Assembly: GCA_024690865.1 (NCBI GenBank)
Contig: JAILON010000067.1
Span: 1 to 49,551, forward strand
Length of the DNA: 49,551 nucleotides
Reading direction: 5' to 3'
DNA from: Treponema sp.
GTDB taxonomy: Bacteria > Spirochaetota > Spirochaetia > Treponematales > Treponemataceae
Shown: in pieces, positions 1 to 8,224 of the stretch
Position numbering within the stretch: position 1 is the first letter of the stretch
How the letters are laid out: every line of letters begins with the position of its first letter
Notes under the pieces: model-generated
The model's input: only the letters and a program-made list of their open reading frames with translations
What the model was told of the DNA's origin: nothing
The model's database searches: none
Made by a program: the position numbers and the translations under genes

Positions 1-57
1 ATCATATCGTCTTATGGAATTTGGTTGCCTGCGCCAGTTCGTGGCCCATGCATTCAT
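1..57 (-). CDS. N-terminus of an unidentified protein, cut by the window edge
   Basis: An open frame starts at an ATG whose first base is 57 and runs off the left edge; the 19 visible residues begin MNAWATNWRRQPN. I do not recognise the family. Two things make it a real start. A purine-rich GGAAGGAAGGAAGA ribosome-binding site lies directly upstream (about 58-72). A near-consensus promoter on the same strand (139-167) would give a leader of roughly 75 nt. An overlapping ATG in another frame gives only about 15 codons before a stop and is not preferred. Confidence 0.5.
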   Translation of the reverse strand, partial: MNAWATNWRRQPNSIRRYD

Positions 58-138
58 TCTTCCTTCCTTCCCTCTGCCTGTCAAAAAGCTCCTTTGCAAC
101 GCCTGCGGCAGGTAACTGCCGTTCGTGGCGTGAGAATG

Positions 139-167
139 ATATTAGCACGACTCCCCGTTTATGTCAA
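139..167 (-). promoter_or_regulatory. Sigma-70 type promoter for the gene leaving the left edge
   Basis: On the minus strand TTGACA (162-167) is followed after exactly 17 bp by TAATAT (139-144). It faces the partial gene at 1-57, about 80 bp downstream, and no other gene could use it. Confidence 0.7.
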
Positions 168-314
168 GGACAAAGTGGTGTTTTTCAAAAAATTTTTCTT
201 TTTTTTCTCCGCCCCCCGCGCGGCCGGAAAAACGCCGGAGGAGGCACATCCCCCGCCCAGCAGCGGGAGCGGCGCCCGCAGCCCAGCAGCTTCGCCGGCG
301 GGTGGGCCGGTTGG

Positions 315-544
315 CCCATCGTGGCGGCACCGGATAGCTCATTCTGGCGGCAGCAGACAGTCCATCGTGGCGGCAGCAGACAGTCCATCGTGGCGGCAGC
401 AGACAGTCCATCGTGGCGGCACCAGACAGCCCATCGTGGCGGTACCAGATAGCTCATTCTGGCGGCAGCAGATAGTCCATCGTGGTGGCACCGGACAGTC
501 CATCGTGGCGGCAGCAGACAGTCCATCGTGGTGGGACCGGACAG
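315..544. repeat. 23-bp tandem array, ten units
   Basis: Ten consecutive 23-bp units begin at 315, 338, 361, 384, 407, 430, 453, 476, 499 and 522. Each reads like TCCATCGTGGCGGCAG followed by CAGACAG or a close variant (CTCATTCTGG, CCCATCGTGG, ACCGGACAG). Spacing is exact, with no indels. The array lies between the SOD terminator and a poly-T stretch. The reverse complement of the same unit recurs at 35692-35755 and 39238-39371. Frames run open through it because 23-bp units cycle the reading frame, but no start or RBS supports translation. Confidence 0.9.
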
Positions 545-565
545 GCCGGGACCGCCTGCGGGCAT

Positions 566-594
566 AAAAAAGGCGGCCCGCCCCGGAGGCGGGG
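566..594 (-). terminator. Rho-independent terminator of sodB
   Basis: On the minus strand CCCGCC and GGCGGG (arms 588-593 and 577-582, 5-nt loop) form a GC stem followed by GGGCCGCC and a run of six T (566-571). It lies about 40 bp past the SOD stop codon. Confidence 0.8.
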
Positions 595-632
595 TTATAG
601 CCCCGCAGACGTCAGGACCAGGAACAGGCAGG

Positions 633-1265
633 CTAGCTCCTGCCAAAAGACTTCAGGGCCGCCTGGTACAGCCCATTCACCTTGTTCCAGTCAACGACCG
701 TGAAGTATTCTTTTATGTAGTCCGCACGGAGGTTCCTGAACTTGAGGTAGTAGGCATGCTCCCACACATCAATGCAGAAAATCGGCGTGTTGCCCGTACC
801 CAGGCTGTAGGGATTGTCCTGGTTGGCGCTCTGGCTCAGGACAAGAGAGCCGTCCTTGGCGACGGAAAGCCAGGCCCAGCCGGAACCGAACTGCGTCAGT
901 GCGAGGGAAGAAATCTTCTCCTTAAACACCTCGAAGCTTCCGAAGGTCGCATCTATCTTCTTGGCAAGCTCACCCGTAGCCACTCCCCCGCCGTTCGGGG
1001 ACATCACCGAAAAATAAAGGTTGTGGTTAAAGAAGCCGCCGCCATTGTTCCGCAGGCCCGTCCTGAGCGCGGGGTCGCTTATCTTGTCCAACGAGGACAG
1101 GAGCTGCGTTAGCTCCATGTCCGCGACGCCGGCCTTCTGGGCCAGCTCGTTGAATGTCTTGGTATAGGCCGCATGGTGCTTGCCGTGGTGGGTCTCCATC
1201 GTGAGCGCATCAAAGTGGGGCTCAAGCGCATTGCTTGCGAAAGGCAGCTGGTACTGTTCAAACAT
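633..1265 (-). CDS. sodB: Superoxide dismutase, Fe/Mn type
   Basis: This 210-residue protein is a cytoplasmic iron/manganese superoxide dismutase, which converts superoxide to hydrogen peroxide and oxygen. The four metal ligands are visible: His26 in the THHGKHH helix, His81 in FFNHNLYF, and Asp166 and His170 in DVWEHAYY. The core GSGWAWL motif is also present, and length is typical for the family. The start is the ATG of MFEQYQLP because GGAGG sits six bases upstream; a longer frame to 1409 would place the Shine-Dalgarno inside the gene. It is monocistronic with its own terminator. The metal (Fe, Mn or cambialistic) cannot be decided from sequence alone. The enzyme suggests some exposure to oxygen in an otherwise fermentative lifestyle. 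Confidence 0.95.
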   Translation of the reverse strand: MFEQYQLPFASNALEPHFDALTMETHHGKHHAAYTKTFNELAQKAGVADMELTQLLSSLDKISDPALRTGLRNNGGGFFNHNLYFSVMSPNGGGVATGELAKKIDATFGSFEVFKEKISSLALTQFGSGWAWLSVAKDGSLVLSQSANQDNPYSLGTGNTPIFCIDVWEHAYYLKFRNLRADYIKEYFTVVDWNKVNGLYQAALKSFGRS

Positions 1266-1442
1266 AGGTTCCTCCATACTGGTATGACAAAAATGCTTCT
1301 GAGAGAACCGGGGCAGGTTCAAAAAACGCACGACATCTTTGGAACTGCAAACACCGTACCCTCGCGGAAAGCATAGCAGTTTTTCCGGCGGCTGGCTAGT
1401 GTGAAACAAGGGAGGGGGCTGATGAAGCCAAGGATGCGGAAC

Positions 1443-1478
1443 AAAAAAAGGCGGCCCACCCCGGAAGGAAGACCGCCT
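1443..1478 (-). terminator. Terminator downstream of the BspA-like lipoprotein gene
   Basis: Minus-strand arms AGGCGG (1473-1478) and CCGCCT (1449-1454) are followed by seven T (1443-1449). It lies about 100 bp beyond the stop codon at 1581. Confidence 0.7.
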
Positions 1479-1580
1479 GTGGTCGCTGTCACGAACGTGC
1501 CCACGACGCTACGCACCTGCTGGCGACGTGGGAGGCACAGCCAGCGCCACAGCGCGGGACGTACCGCCCCATGCAAAAAA

Positions 1581-3059
1581 CTACGGCCTTGCCGTAAAGT
1601 AGCCGGGAGCGGACGAGCCGCCGTCTATGCGGGCATAGGCAACCGTACCATATTCATAGGGCGTGCCATTACCGCCGACAATCTTCTCGCACCCCGTAAA
1701 CATATCGTACGACCCATCCCTTGCACTCGCATTTGCCGCAACAAACTTGTCGGAGGCATAGACAGTCACCAAATTCGAGCAATCATAGAACATACGCATA
1801 AAACTGTTGACTTTACCCGTGTCAAAACTGGACAGGTCAAGAACTGTCAGAGACGAACACTCGAGGAACATCTCGCTCATATCGATGATCTCTCTGGTGT
1901 CAAAGTTGCTCACGTCAAGGGAGGCCAAGCTGGAACAACCATAGAACAGCTCATCCATGTGGAGGCCAGTAACACCGCTCGTATTAAAGCTGCTCAGATC
2001 CAAGCTGGTCAGGCTGGAGCAGTCTTTGAACATACAGGATATGTCGGTGACATTGCCCGTATTCCAGCCGCTTAGGTTAAGACTCTTCAGATTAGTACAC
2101 AAGGTAAACATATAACACATGGAAGTGACATTAGCCGTATCCCATCCATGCAGGTCAAGGCTGGTCAAACTTTTGCAGTTAGAAAACATCCATCTCATGT
2201 CGCTGACACTGCCTGTGTCGAATCTGCTTACGTCAAGGCTAGCCAAAGCGGAGCAATTATAAAACATCCGGTCCATCTTGGTCACTTTGCCCGTATTCCA
2301 GCCGGACAAAACAAGGCTCGAAAGCTTCGTGCAGCCGTCAAACATATCGGACATGTCGGTGGCTTTGCTTGTGTCCCAGCCGCTCAGATCAAGGCTTGTA
2401 ATATAGGAGCACCCCTTGAACATATTGGACATGTCAGTGACTTTGCTCGTGTCGAAGCCGCTCAAATCAACTTCTTTCAGGCAGGAACATTCGTAGAACA
2501 TCTTGGAGGAATCCTCGTCCAGAGGAATCTTCTTGCCGCTATCCGTATAGCCTTCCGCATAATAAAAGGCATCATAGCCAAACCTGTCCGGCCGCCACAC
2601 AAGGACATCCACGGGGGAATCATCATACGAAAGCGCATAGGTCGTAACGCCGGAGGCAGGGGGCGTGGCAGACAGCCTTAAGCTATACTTGCCGAGAGAG
2701 CGAGAACCCAAAGCACTTTTCAATATGGCGTTGACATCCTGGCCGCTCTTCATGATTTTGCTGCCCGTTCGGCTGCGGGCAGGAACAGTGCTACTGCTTG
2801 TGGAGCCAGAGGAACTGCTGCCTGTGCTTGCCGAAGTCGTATCAGCGGGGGTACCAGCAGAATTCGTGTTTGAACTGGAGGTACTGGAGCTACCGGCGCT
2901 AGTAGTGGCCCCGCCCGTCCCCTCTGAAGGTCCGCTGTAGGTGGGTCCGTCATCCTTGTCGCTGCTGCCGTTGTCGCAGGACAACACCCCGCAGACAAGC
3001 GCCACTGCCACAAGGCCCGCGGCCAAGCGGCCTGCCAACCTGGAAAGAGTCTTTTTCAT
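1581..3059 (-). CDS. BspA-like surface lipoprotein with DUF285 repeats
   Basis: The 492-residue product starts with a lipoprotein signal (MKKTLSRLAGRL, hydrophobic core, lipobox VLSC at about 26-29). A Ser/Thr/Gly-rich low-complexity linker follows to about residue 105. After a short unique domain come about ten tandem 24-residue repeats of the type F-D-T-x-x-V-T-D-M-x-x-M-F-x-x-C-x-x-L-x-x-L-D-L, the DUF285 (PF03382) class of leucine-rich repeat. Such proteins are usually surface-anchored adhesins or matrix-binding proteins of gut and oral bacteria. The start is supported by AGGAG eight bases upstream; longer frames read through the GC-rich hairpin. The gene is monocistronic. The ligand is unknown. 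Confidence 0.88.
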   Translation of the reverse strand: MKKTLSRLAGRLAAGLVAVALVCGVLSCDNGSSDKDDGPTYSGPSEGTGGATTSAGSSSTSSSNTNSAGTPADTTSASTGSSSSGSTSSSTVPARSRTGSKIMKSGQDVNAILKSALGSRSLGKYSLRLSATPPASGVTTYALSYDDSPVDVLVWRPDRFGYDAFYYAEGYTDSGKKIPLDEDSSKMFYECSCLKEVDLSGFDTSKVTDMSNMFKGCSYITSLDLSGWDTSKATDMSDMFDGCTKLSSLVLSGWNTGKVTKMDRMFYNCSALASLDVSRFDTGSVSDMRWMFSNCKSLTSLDLHGWDTANVTSMCYMFTLCTNLKSLNLSGWNTGNVTDISCMFKDCSSLTSLDLSSFNTSGVTGLHMDELFYGCSSLASLDVSNFDTREIIDMSEMFLECSSLTVLDLSSFDTGKVNSFMRMFYDCSNLVTVYASDKFVAANASARDGSYDMFTGCEKIVGGNGTPYEYGTVAYARIDGGSSAPGYFTARP

Positions 3060-3094
3060 TCTGTGTCTCCTGATTTGGTATATGTGTTCCCCGG

Positions 3095-3141
3095 AAAAAA
3101 CGGCCGCGCCGGGTCCGGCAAAAGCCGAACCCGGCGCGGCG
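3095..3141 (-). terminator. Strong intrinsic-terminator hairpin in the leader of the lipoprotein gene
   Basis: On the minus strand a 17-bp stem with one G-T pair (arms 3125-3141 and 3103-3119, 5-nt loop) is followed, two bases on, by six T (3095-3100). It is a complete intrinsic terminator 36 bp before the start codon at 3059. No minus-strand gene lies upstream before the plus-strand antitoxin at 3414. It therefore looks like an attenuator in the lipoprotein leader, or the end of an unrecognised short minus-strand transcript. Confidence 0.75.
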
Positions 3142-3354
3142 TTCATCAAGGAGGAAAGGATTACGTATTATGGAATTCTTTAGAGCGTAGCTATGGCTGT
3201 ATGGAGCTGTATGGAGCTGTATGGAAGAAACTCGCTTCATCTTTTTTTTACTCTGGCTCCTCCGCCCTAAGTTCTTATCCTACTACAACATATCATAGGA
3301 AATCTGCCAAGGACGCACCCGGACAAAAGGCACTTCTAGCCAACAATTTAAAAG

Positions 3355-3383
3355 TTGACCAGAAAGCACAGCTCTGCTATACT
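3355..3383 (+). promoter_or_regulatory. Promoter of the toxin-antitoxin operon
   Basis: TTGACC (3355-3360) and TATACT (3378-3383) are separated by 17 bp, and the antitoxin start codon follows 30 bp later. The region 3142-3354 holds no convincing gene; it contains three copies of a TATGGAGCTG decamer around 3195-3225. Confidence 0.75.
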
Positions 3384-3413
3384 GAATCCATAGAAACGTA
3401 ACGGGAGGTATAT

Positions 3414-3680
3414 ATGTGCAGGACATCGATTTACGAGGCACGCAACAATTTTTCGGCCCTGGTCAAGGCAGCGGAGGAAGGCGAGGTCGTCGAGCTCACC
3501 CGCTACGACAAGCCGGTCGCGGTGCTTATCAGCTATGGGGAGTACGAGAGCAAAAAGTCCAAAGGCGGCGACTGGCTTTTTGAATGGCGGAAGGAATACG
3601 CCGACGTGCTTGATGATGTCGGATTCGACATCACCCCGTCGCGCGAATGCCCGGACTACGCAAAGGATCCGTGGGCATAG
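3414..3680 (+). CDS. Phd/YefM-family antitoxin
   Basis: This 88-residue protein begins with a motif typical of Phd/YefM antitoxins: SIYEARNNFSALVKAAEEGE followed by V-x-L-T-R-Y-D-K-P-V-A-V-L-I-S. The N-terminal fold binds DNA and autorepresses the operon. The acidic, aromatic C-terminus (WLFEWRKEYADVLDD) is the part that normally wraps the toxin. GGGAGG lies upstream of the ATG. The PIN toxin gene starts 22 bp after its stop, the usual antitoxin-first order. No palindrome that I would call an operator is obvious in the promoter. Confidence 0.88.
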   Translation: MCRTSIYEARNNFSALVKAAEEGEVVELTRYDKPVAVLISYGEYESKKSKGGDWLFEWRKEYADVLDDVGFDITPSRECPDYAKDPWA

Positions 3681-3702
3681 GGAGTTTAAGGAGGAAGAAT
3701 AT

Positions 3703-4179
3703 ATGAAGAAAACCTATTTGCTTGACACGAACATCATCTCGGAGTTCACAAAAGAGCATCCGAACGAACAGGTGATAGCGCTTTACACGGCCCGCAAGGA
3801 CTTCTGCGCAATCTCCGCGATTACCTGGCAGGAGCTGACCCGCGGGGTAAACAGGATGCCGGAGGGGAAAAAACGGAACACCATACAGAGTTTCATCGAC
3901 AGGCTCGGGGAAAACGCCGAGGTCATCCCCTACGACAAATTCTCCGCGAGGCTCTGCGGAGAGATGCAGGCAGCGGCAGAAAAAGACGGCAGGACGTTCC
4001 CCTTCTACGACTCCCAGATTGCGGCGACGGCAATCGCAAACGGCATGATCCTCGTCACCCACAACACCGCCGACTTTGAGCCGCTCCGGGAGAAGGCATT
4101 CCTGCACATGGAGGACTGGTTCCTGGCGCAAAGCACGGCAGTCAAACCTGCATTGACACGACAGGCAAATCAACGTTGA
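3703..4179 (+). CDS. vapC: VapC-type PIN-domain toxin
   Basis: The 158-residue product is a PIN-domain ribonuclease. The acidic active-site residues are in place: Asp8 in LLDTNIIS, Glu44 in TWQELTRG, Asp103 in FYDSQIAATA, and Asp124 in THNTADF. VapC toxins cleave tRNA or rRNA when freed from the antitoxin. The start is chosen because AAGGAGGAA precedes ATGAAGAAA. The first about 135 residues are a complete PIN domain; the tail (from about STAVKPALTR) is extra and polar. Pairing a PIN toxin with a Phd-type rather than a VapB-type antitoxin is a common mixed arrangement. The RNA target is not predictable from sequence. Confidence 0.9.
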   Translation: MKKTYLLDTNIISEFTKEHPNEQVIALYTARKDFCAISAITWQELTRGVNRMPEGKKRNTIQSFIDRLGENAEVIPYDKFSARLCGEMQAAAEKDGRTFPFYDSQIAATAIANGMILVTHNTADFEPLREKAFLHMEDWFLAQSTAVKPALTRQANQR

Positions 4180-4230
4180 CACGACTATAGAGGGCCGGAA
4201 GGACACGGACACAAAGCACAGCACACACTC

Positions 4231-4261
4231 AAAAAAAGCACGGCGGACGTTGCCACCGTGC
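4231..4261 (-). terminator. Terminator of the HTH-EIIA gene
   Basis: Minus-strand arms GCACGG (4256-4261) and CCGTGC (4238-4243) are followed by seven T (4231-4237), just beyond the stop codon at 4280. Confidence 0.8.
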
Positions 4262-4279
4262 CCCTCTTGGACAAGCCGG

Positions 4280-4927
4280 TTATTTTATCAACAGCTTGTA
4301 CACTTCCTCCGGGCTGGAGGCGGCAAGAATTGAGTCATGCAGCTCAGAATTGCGGATTTTGGAACTGAAATAGGAAAGGGTCTGCAGGTAGTAGCTGTGC
4401 TGGTTGTACGCGGCGGCAATCATGAACATGAGGCGGACCGGAACGTCGTCAATCGGATTGAAGTCTATGACGTCAACCTTGGAGATGCCCACGGACATCA
4501 CCAAGTCGGTGACGGAAGACAGGCGGACATGGGGAATGGCAATGCCCCTTCCTATGGCGGTGGACATAAGGTCCTCCCGCTTCAAGATTTCATTCGTAAG
4601 CTCCTTTCCGTCCTTCACCTGGGGGGCCGTGGCCAAGTTTTCGGCAAGCTCTATCAGGGAATCGTTCTTGGTCGGATGGCTCATAAAGATAATCCGCTCA
4701 GGAGAGATGATGTTCTTCAGGCGGACGGAAACATCGACGCTCTGGTTGGGCTGGGACGAAAGGCGGTCGTTGACCCACTTTTCTATTTCGGCCTTCTTGA
4801 ACCGCCAGACGGTTCCTATCTTGCCGCTGGGAATCTCCCCCTTCTGCGCCCACTCGTAAACGGTCCGCTCGCTGACGCGCAGGTATTTCGCAACTTCGTC
4901 TATTGTCAATATATCATCTTCGTTCAT
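4280..4927 (-). CDS. Excisionase-type HTH fused to PTS EIIA (Ntr/fructose-type) domain
   Basis: The 215-residue protein has two parts. Residues 6-52 form a MerR/excisionase-like helix-turn-helix (LTIDEVAKYLRVSERTVYEW, then WRFKKAEIEKWV). Residues 70-215 form a PTS EIIA type-2 domain with the phosphorylatable histidine His133 in GIAIPHVR. This pairing is known from spirochaetes, where EIIANtr-like proteins act without sugar-transport partners. It is likely a phosphorylation-responsive DNA-binding regulator. The ATG of MNEDDIL is chosen because GGGAG lies seven bases upstream. It has its own promoter (4946-4974) and terminator. The target genes are unknown. Confidence 0.88.
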   Translation of the reverse strand: MNEDDILTIDEVAKYLRVSERTVYEWAQKGEIPSGKIGTVWRFKKAEIEKWVNDRLSSQPNQSVDVSVRLKNIISPERIIFMSHPTKNDSLIELAENLATAPQVKDGKELTNEILKREDLMSTAIGRGIAIPHVRLSSVTDLVMSVGISKVDVIDFNPIDDVPVRLMFMIAAAYNQHSYYLQTLSYFSSKIRNSELHDSILAASSPEEVYKLLIK

Positions 4928-4945
4928 ACAATACTCCCTTTGAGC

Positions 4946-4974
4946 ATTTTGCAAATTATGCGGTTTTTTGTCAA
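4946..4974 (-). promoter_or_regulatory. Promoter of the HTH-EIIA gene
   Basis: Minus-strand TTGACA (4969-4974) is followed 17 bp later by CAAAAT (4946-4951). The predicted leader is about a dozen bases, just enough for the GGGAG site. Confidence 0.55.
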
Positions 4975-5165
4975 GTATTGCAGAAAACGGGCATTACTGA
5001 ACAAGCTATTGTAAAAACCGAGAGATACCGCAGGACCGCCAGAAAACAGACGTCTGGCGACAGAAAGCGGAAAACACCGGATTTATTCGGAAAACTGACT
5101 TTGTGATAGAATGCAAAACAACAGGAAAATCTGGAAACGGGGTAGGATGCACTGAAGGGGGAATA

Positions 5166-5238
<73 letters not shown>

Positions 5239-5245
5239 AAAGAAG

Positions 5246-5318
5246 TGGACGATGACGGGATCGAACCGCCGACAACCTGGGTGTAAACCAGGTGCTCTCC
5301 CAGCTGAGCTAATCGTCC
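5246..5318 (-). tRNA. tRNA-Val (TAC)
   Basis: A 73-nt cloverleaf reads from 5318 down to 5246. The acceptor is GGACGAT/ATCGTCC. The anticodon arm is CCTGG-TTTACAC-CCAGG (anticodon TAC). The T arm is GGCGG-TTCGATC-CCGTC. CCA is not encoded. A consensus-like promoter lies just upstream. Confidence 0.94.
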
Positions 5319-5329
5319 AAAATCGCCGT

Positions 5330-5359
5330 ATTCTATCAATTTACCTTGCAAGTTGTCAA
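5330..5359 (-). promoter_or_regulatory. Promoter of the tRNA-Val/tRNA-Pro operon
   Basis: Minus-strand TTGACA (5354-5359) and TAGAAT (5330-5335) are 18 bp apart. The mature tRNA-Val begins 12 bp after the -10 box. Confidence 0.7.
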
Positions 5360-5433
5360 GACTTTGCGTATCCCCCAACTGACTTTTCTTGAAAATAAAT
5401 TTCGCGATTCGCCTTAGAAACGACAATTTCCAC

Positions 5434-5462
5434 TGGAATTTTTATATTCCCTGTACTATAAT
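5434..5462 (+). promoter_or_regulatory. Promoter of the HU gene
   Basis: A perfect TATAAT (5457-5462) lies 17 bp after a weak TGGAAT (5434-5439). The HU start codon is 52 bp downstream. Confidence 0.5.
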
Positions 5463-5513
5463 ACTAGCGTTCCCCATGGGAATTCATATCACGCTATTTG
5501 GAGAAGTATTAAA

Positions 5514-5792
5514 ATGAACAGGTTAGAGCTTGTAGATGCTATTTCAAAAGACACGGGACTTACGAAGAAGGATTCCGAAGCGGCCCTCAAGTCTTTCATT
5601 GAGAATGTTACCAAGGAGCTTTCAAAGGGCAGGTCAGTCCAGCTGATCGGCTTCGGAACCTTTGACATATCGAAGAGGGCTGCCCGCACCGGCCGCAACC
5701 CGAAGACCGGCGAAGAGATAAAGATTCCCGCTTCAAAGAACGTCAAGTTCAAGACCGGAAAGGCATTGAAGGATCTGGTGAACAAGAGGTAA
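5514..5792 (+). CDS. hup: HU-family nucleoid DNA-binding protein
   Basis: The 92-residue protein is a full-length HU. It has the N-terminal helices ([20 protein letters not shown]), the GFGTF turn, and the DNA-binding beta arm with the conserved [17 protein letters not shown]. The C-terminal [14 protein letters not shown] helix completes the fold. HU bends and compacts DNA as a dimer. GGAGAAG precedes the ATG, a TATAAT box lies upstream, and a strong terminator follows, so the gene stands alone. A second, more divergent HU-like gene is at 14992-15312. Confidence 0.95.
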   Translation: MNRLELVDAISKDTGLTKKDSEAALKSFIENVTKELSKGRSVQLIGFGTFDISKRAARTGRNPKTGEEIKIPASKNVKFKTGKALKDLVNKR

Positions 5793-5830
5793 ATTCCTCC
5801 CGCCGGAACCCGGCAGCCGCACAAAGCGAA

Positions 5831-5855
5831 AAGCACCCTCGGACGGGTGCTTTTT
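5831..5855 (+). terminator. Terminator of the HU gene
   Basis: AGCACCC (5832-5838) pairs with GGGTGCT (5845-5851) across a 6-nt loop, and the stem runs into seven T. Between here and the gmd promoter (5858-6038) the sequence is C-rich and I see no gene in it. Confidence 0.85.
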
Positions 5856-6038
5856 TTGTGCCTCAGCAACGTGCCGCCCTAGACCCCCAGAGGCCCCTCC
5901 GGTTCCACCATCTTCACCGGCAGGGCCCCCAAACGTACGCACCCGCCCCGTGGGCAGACGAACGCCACACGTGAGCCCGCTCCCGAACATACGCCCCCGC
6001 GCCCATGCCGCCGATTTCTGCACAGACCACGCAATTGC

Positions 6039-6067
6039 TTGAGTAAAATCGATTTTTGTAGCATACT
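6039..6067 (+). promoter_or_regulatory. Probable promoter of gmd-fcl with a very short leader
   Basis: TTGAGT (6039-6044) and CATACT (6062-6067) are 17 bp apart. The gmd ATG begins only 10 bases after the -10 box, and no Shine-Dalgarno lies between them, so the mRNA would be nearly leaderless. Confidence 0.45.
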
Positions 6068-6077
6068 GTACGATAAG

Positions 6078-7151
6078 ATGAAAAAAGCATTGATAACTGG
6101 CATTACGGGACAGGACGGCAGCTATCTCGCCGAATTTCTGCAGGAAAAAGGCTACGAGGTCCACGGCATCATCCGCCGTTCGTCGTCCTTCAACACGGGC
6201 CGCATCGAGCACCTCTACCTTGAGGATGCGATTGAAGACATGCACAAGGATCGGAACGTGTACCTGCACTACGGCGACATGACCGATTCCGAAAGCTTGA
6301 TCCGCCTCATCCAGAAGATAAAACCAGACGAGATATACAACCTGGCGGCCCAGAGCCACGTACAGGTTTCCTTTGAAGTCCCCGAATATACGGCAGACGC
6401 CGATGCCACCGGAGTGCTGCGGATCCTTGAGGCCGTGCACTTCCTCGGCATGGAGAAAAGCTGCAGGATATACCAGGCATCCACTTCCGAGCTGTTCGGG
6501 CTGGTGCAGGAGGTCCCGCAGAAGGAGACGACACCTTTCTACCCCCGCAGCCCCTATGCAGTCGCAAAGCTCTACGGCTTCTGGATTATGAAGAACTACC
6601 GGGAAAGCTACGGAATGTTCTGTTCCAACGGAATTCTGTTCAATCACGAAAGCGAGCGGCGGGGCGAGACCTTCGTCACCCGCAAGATTACGCTTGCCGC
6701 AAGCCGGATTGCCCAGGGGCTCCAGAAGCGGCTCTACCTGGGCAACCTTTCTGCCCTCAGGGACTGGGGCTACGCAAAGGACTACGTCGAATGCATGTGG
6801 CTCATCATGCAGCAGGACAAGCCGGACGACTTCGTCATCGCAACGGGCGAGCAGCATTCCGTCCGTGAGTTCTGCACGCTGGCCTTCCAGGAGGCGGGAA
6901 TAGACCTGGAGTTCCGGGGAGAAGGCGTGGATGAAAAGGGCTACGACAGGAAGACGGGGAATATCCTCGTCGAAGTCGATCCCAAGTATTTCCGTCCGGC
7001 AGAAGTCGAGACCCTGCTTGGCGACCCGTCCAAGGCAAAAAAGATTTTGGGCTGGAACCCGACAAAGACGCCGTTCAAGCAGCTCGTACACCTTATGGTG
7101 GCCCACGACATGGAATACGTGAGGAACGAAAAGGCCATCCATTCCCGATAG
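6078..7151 (+). CDS. gmd: GDP-mannose 4,6-dehydratase
   Basis: The 357-residue enzyme converts GDP-D-mannose to GDP-4-keto-6-deoxymannose, the first step of GDP-L-fucose synthesis. It is a short-chain dehydratase with an NADP-binding TGITGQDG loop at residues 7-14. The substrate-binding [14 protein letters not shown] is present, along with the catalytic Thr136-x-Glu138 of STSELFG and the Tyr160-x3-Lys164 pair of YAVAK. The [20 protein letters not shown] block is diagnostic of Gmd. The ATG of MKKALITG is used because residues upstream are not family-like; there is no visible ribosome-binding site. fcl follows 32 bp downstream, so the pair makes the fucose donor for surface glycans. Confidence 0.96.
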   Translation: MKKALITGITGQDGSYLAEFLQEKGYEVHGIIRRSSSFNTGRIEHLYLEDAIEDMHKDRNVYLHYGDMTDSESLIRLIQKIKPDEIYNLAAQSHVQVSFEVPEYTADADATGVLRILEAVHFLGMEKSCRIYQASTSELFGLVQEVPQKETTPFYPRSPYAVAKLYGFWIMKNYRESYGMFCSNGILFNHESERRGETFVTRKITLAASRIAQGLQKRLYLGNLSALRDWGYAKDYVECMWLIMQQDKPDDFVIATGEQHSVREFCTLAFQEAGIDLEFRGEGVDEKGYDRKTGNILVEVDPKYFRPAEVETLLGDPSKAKKILGWNPTKTPFKQLVHLMVAHDMEYVRNEKAIHSR

Positions 7152-7183
7152 TTTGAACCGCACAATATAATAGGAAGATTTTT

Positions 7184-8161
7184 ATGGAAAAGACATCCAA
7201 GATTTTCGTCGCCGGGCACCGGGGCCTCGTTGGGGGGGCAATCTACCGGAACCTGCAGGCACGCGGCTACAGCAACATCCTGACGCGCACCCACTCAGAG
7301 CTGGACCTGTGCTGCCAGTCCGCAGTGAATGACTTCTTTGTCAGCGAAAAGCCGGAATACGTATTTCTGGCGGCAGCGCACGTGGGGGGAATAGGGATAA
7401 ACTCAGAGCATCCCGCCCCCTTCATCTACGAAAACATGATGATAGGCTTCAACGTCGTCGAGGCGGCCCGGAAAAACGGCGTAAAAAAGCTGATGAACCT
7501 GGGATCCACCTGCATCTATCCAAAGATGGCGCCCCAGCCGCTTGAAGAAAAGTCACTCCTGACTGGACCGCTGGAACCGACGAACGACGCCTACGCACTG
7601 GCAAAGATCTCGGTGATAAAGCTCTGCCAGAAATACAACTTTGAATACGGGACAAACTTCCTTTCCGTCATGCCGACGAACCTCTACGGGCCGGGCGACA
7701 ACTACGACCTTGCGGGAAGCCACGTCCTGCCCGCGATGATACGCAAGTTCGACGAGGCAAAGAAGAGCGGAACGGACGAGGTGACGCTCTGGGGCGACGG
7801 CAGCCCCCTGCGCGAGTTCCTCTACAGCGAGGACCTGGCGGACGCGGTGGTCTACCTTATGGAAACATGCGACGCGAAGGACCTTTTGCCGGAAAGCTTC
7901 GTCAATGTGGGAACGGGAAAGGAACTGACGATACAGCAGATAGCCCTGATGGTGCGCGACGTCGTGTATGCGGACGCCCCCGGAAGGGAGTGCCGCATCA
8001 CCTGGGACACGTCCAAGCCAAACGGAACTCCACGCAAGCTCTGCAACGTCTCCAAGCTGACGGCGCTCGGCTGGGTGGCCAAGATGCCGTTGGAAGAGGG
8101 GATTCGTCTGAGCTACCGGGACTACCTTGCCGGCGGCGGAAGCATGACGAAGCGGCAGTAG
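7184..8161 (+). CDS. fcl: GDP-L-fucose synthase
   Basis: The 325-residue enzyme carries out the epimerisation and NADPH reduction that finish GDP-L-fucose. The nucleotide-binding GHRGLVG loop is at residues 11-17. The catalytic set Ser108, Cys110 (GSTCIYP), Tyr137 and Lys141 (YALAK) matches the E. coli enzyme with an offset of one residue. TNLYGPGDNYD and the WGDGSPLREFLYSEDLA segment are also characteristic. AGGA lies about ten bases before the ATG, and a TATAAT at 7166-7171 could add a second promoter. It is translated with gmd. No fucosyltransferase is adjacent. Confidence 0.96.
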   Translation: MEKTSKIFVAGHRGLVGGAIYRNLQARGYSNILTRTHSELDLCCQSAVNDFFVSEKPEYVFLAAAHVGGIGINSEHPAPFIYENMMIGFNVVEAARKNGVKKLMNLGSTCIYPKMAPQPLEEKSLLTGPLEPTNDAYALAKISVIKLCQKYNFEYGTNFLSVMPTNLYGPGDNYDLAGSHVLPAMIRKFDEAKKSGTDEVTLWGDGSPLREFLYSEDLADAVVYLMETCDAKDLLPESFVNVGTGKELTIQQIALMVRDVVYADAPGRECRITWDTSKPNGTPRKLCNVSKLTALGWVAKMPLEEGIRLSYRDYLAGGGSMTKRQ

Positions 8162-8224
8162 CGGACGTTTGCAGAGGTCCTGGCGGGACAGCTGCAAAAG
8201 CAACTGGCTTTTGCATTGCCTCAG

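Noticed and set aside
315..544. CRISPR array
   Set aside because: Units are contiguous 23-bp repeats with no unique spacers, and there are no cas genes in the window.
3172..3192. A six-codon frame after AAGGAGG upstream of the antitoxin
   Set aside because: The ribosome-binding site is good, but there is no promoter for it on that strand between the hairpin and 3355, and the peptide is too short to judge.
5733..7163. A 476-codon minus-strand open frame
   Set aside because: It is antisense to gmd and the end of the HU gene and has no family-like motif; gmd on the plus strand has every catalytic residue.
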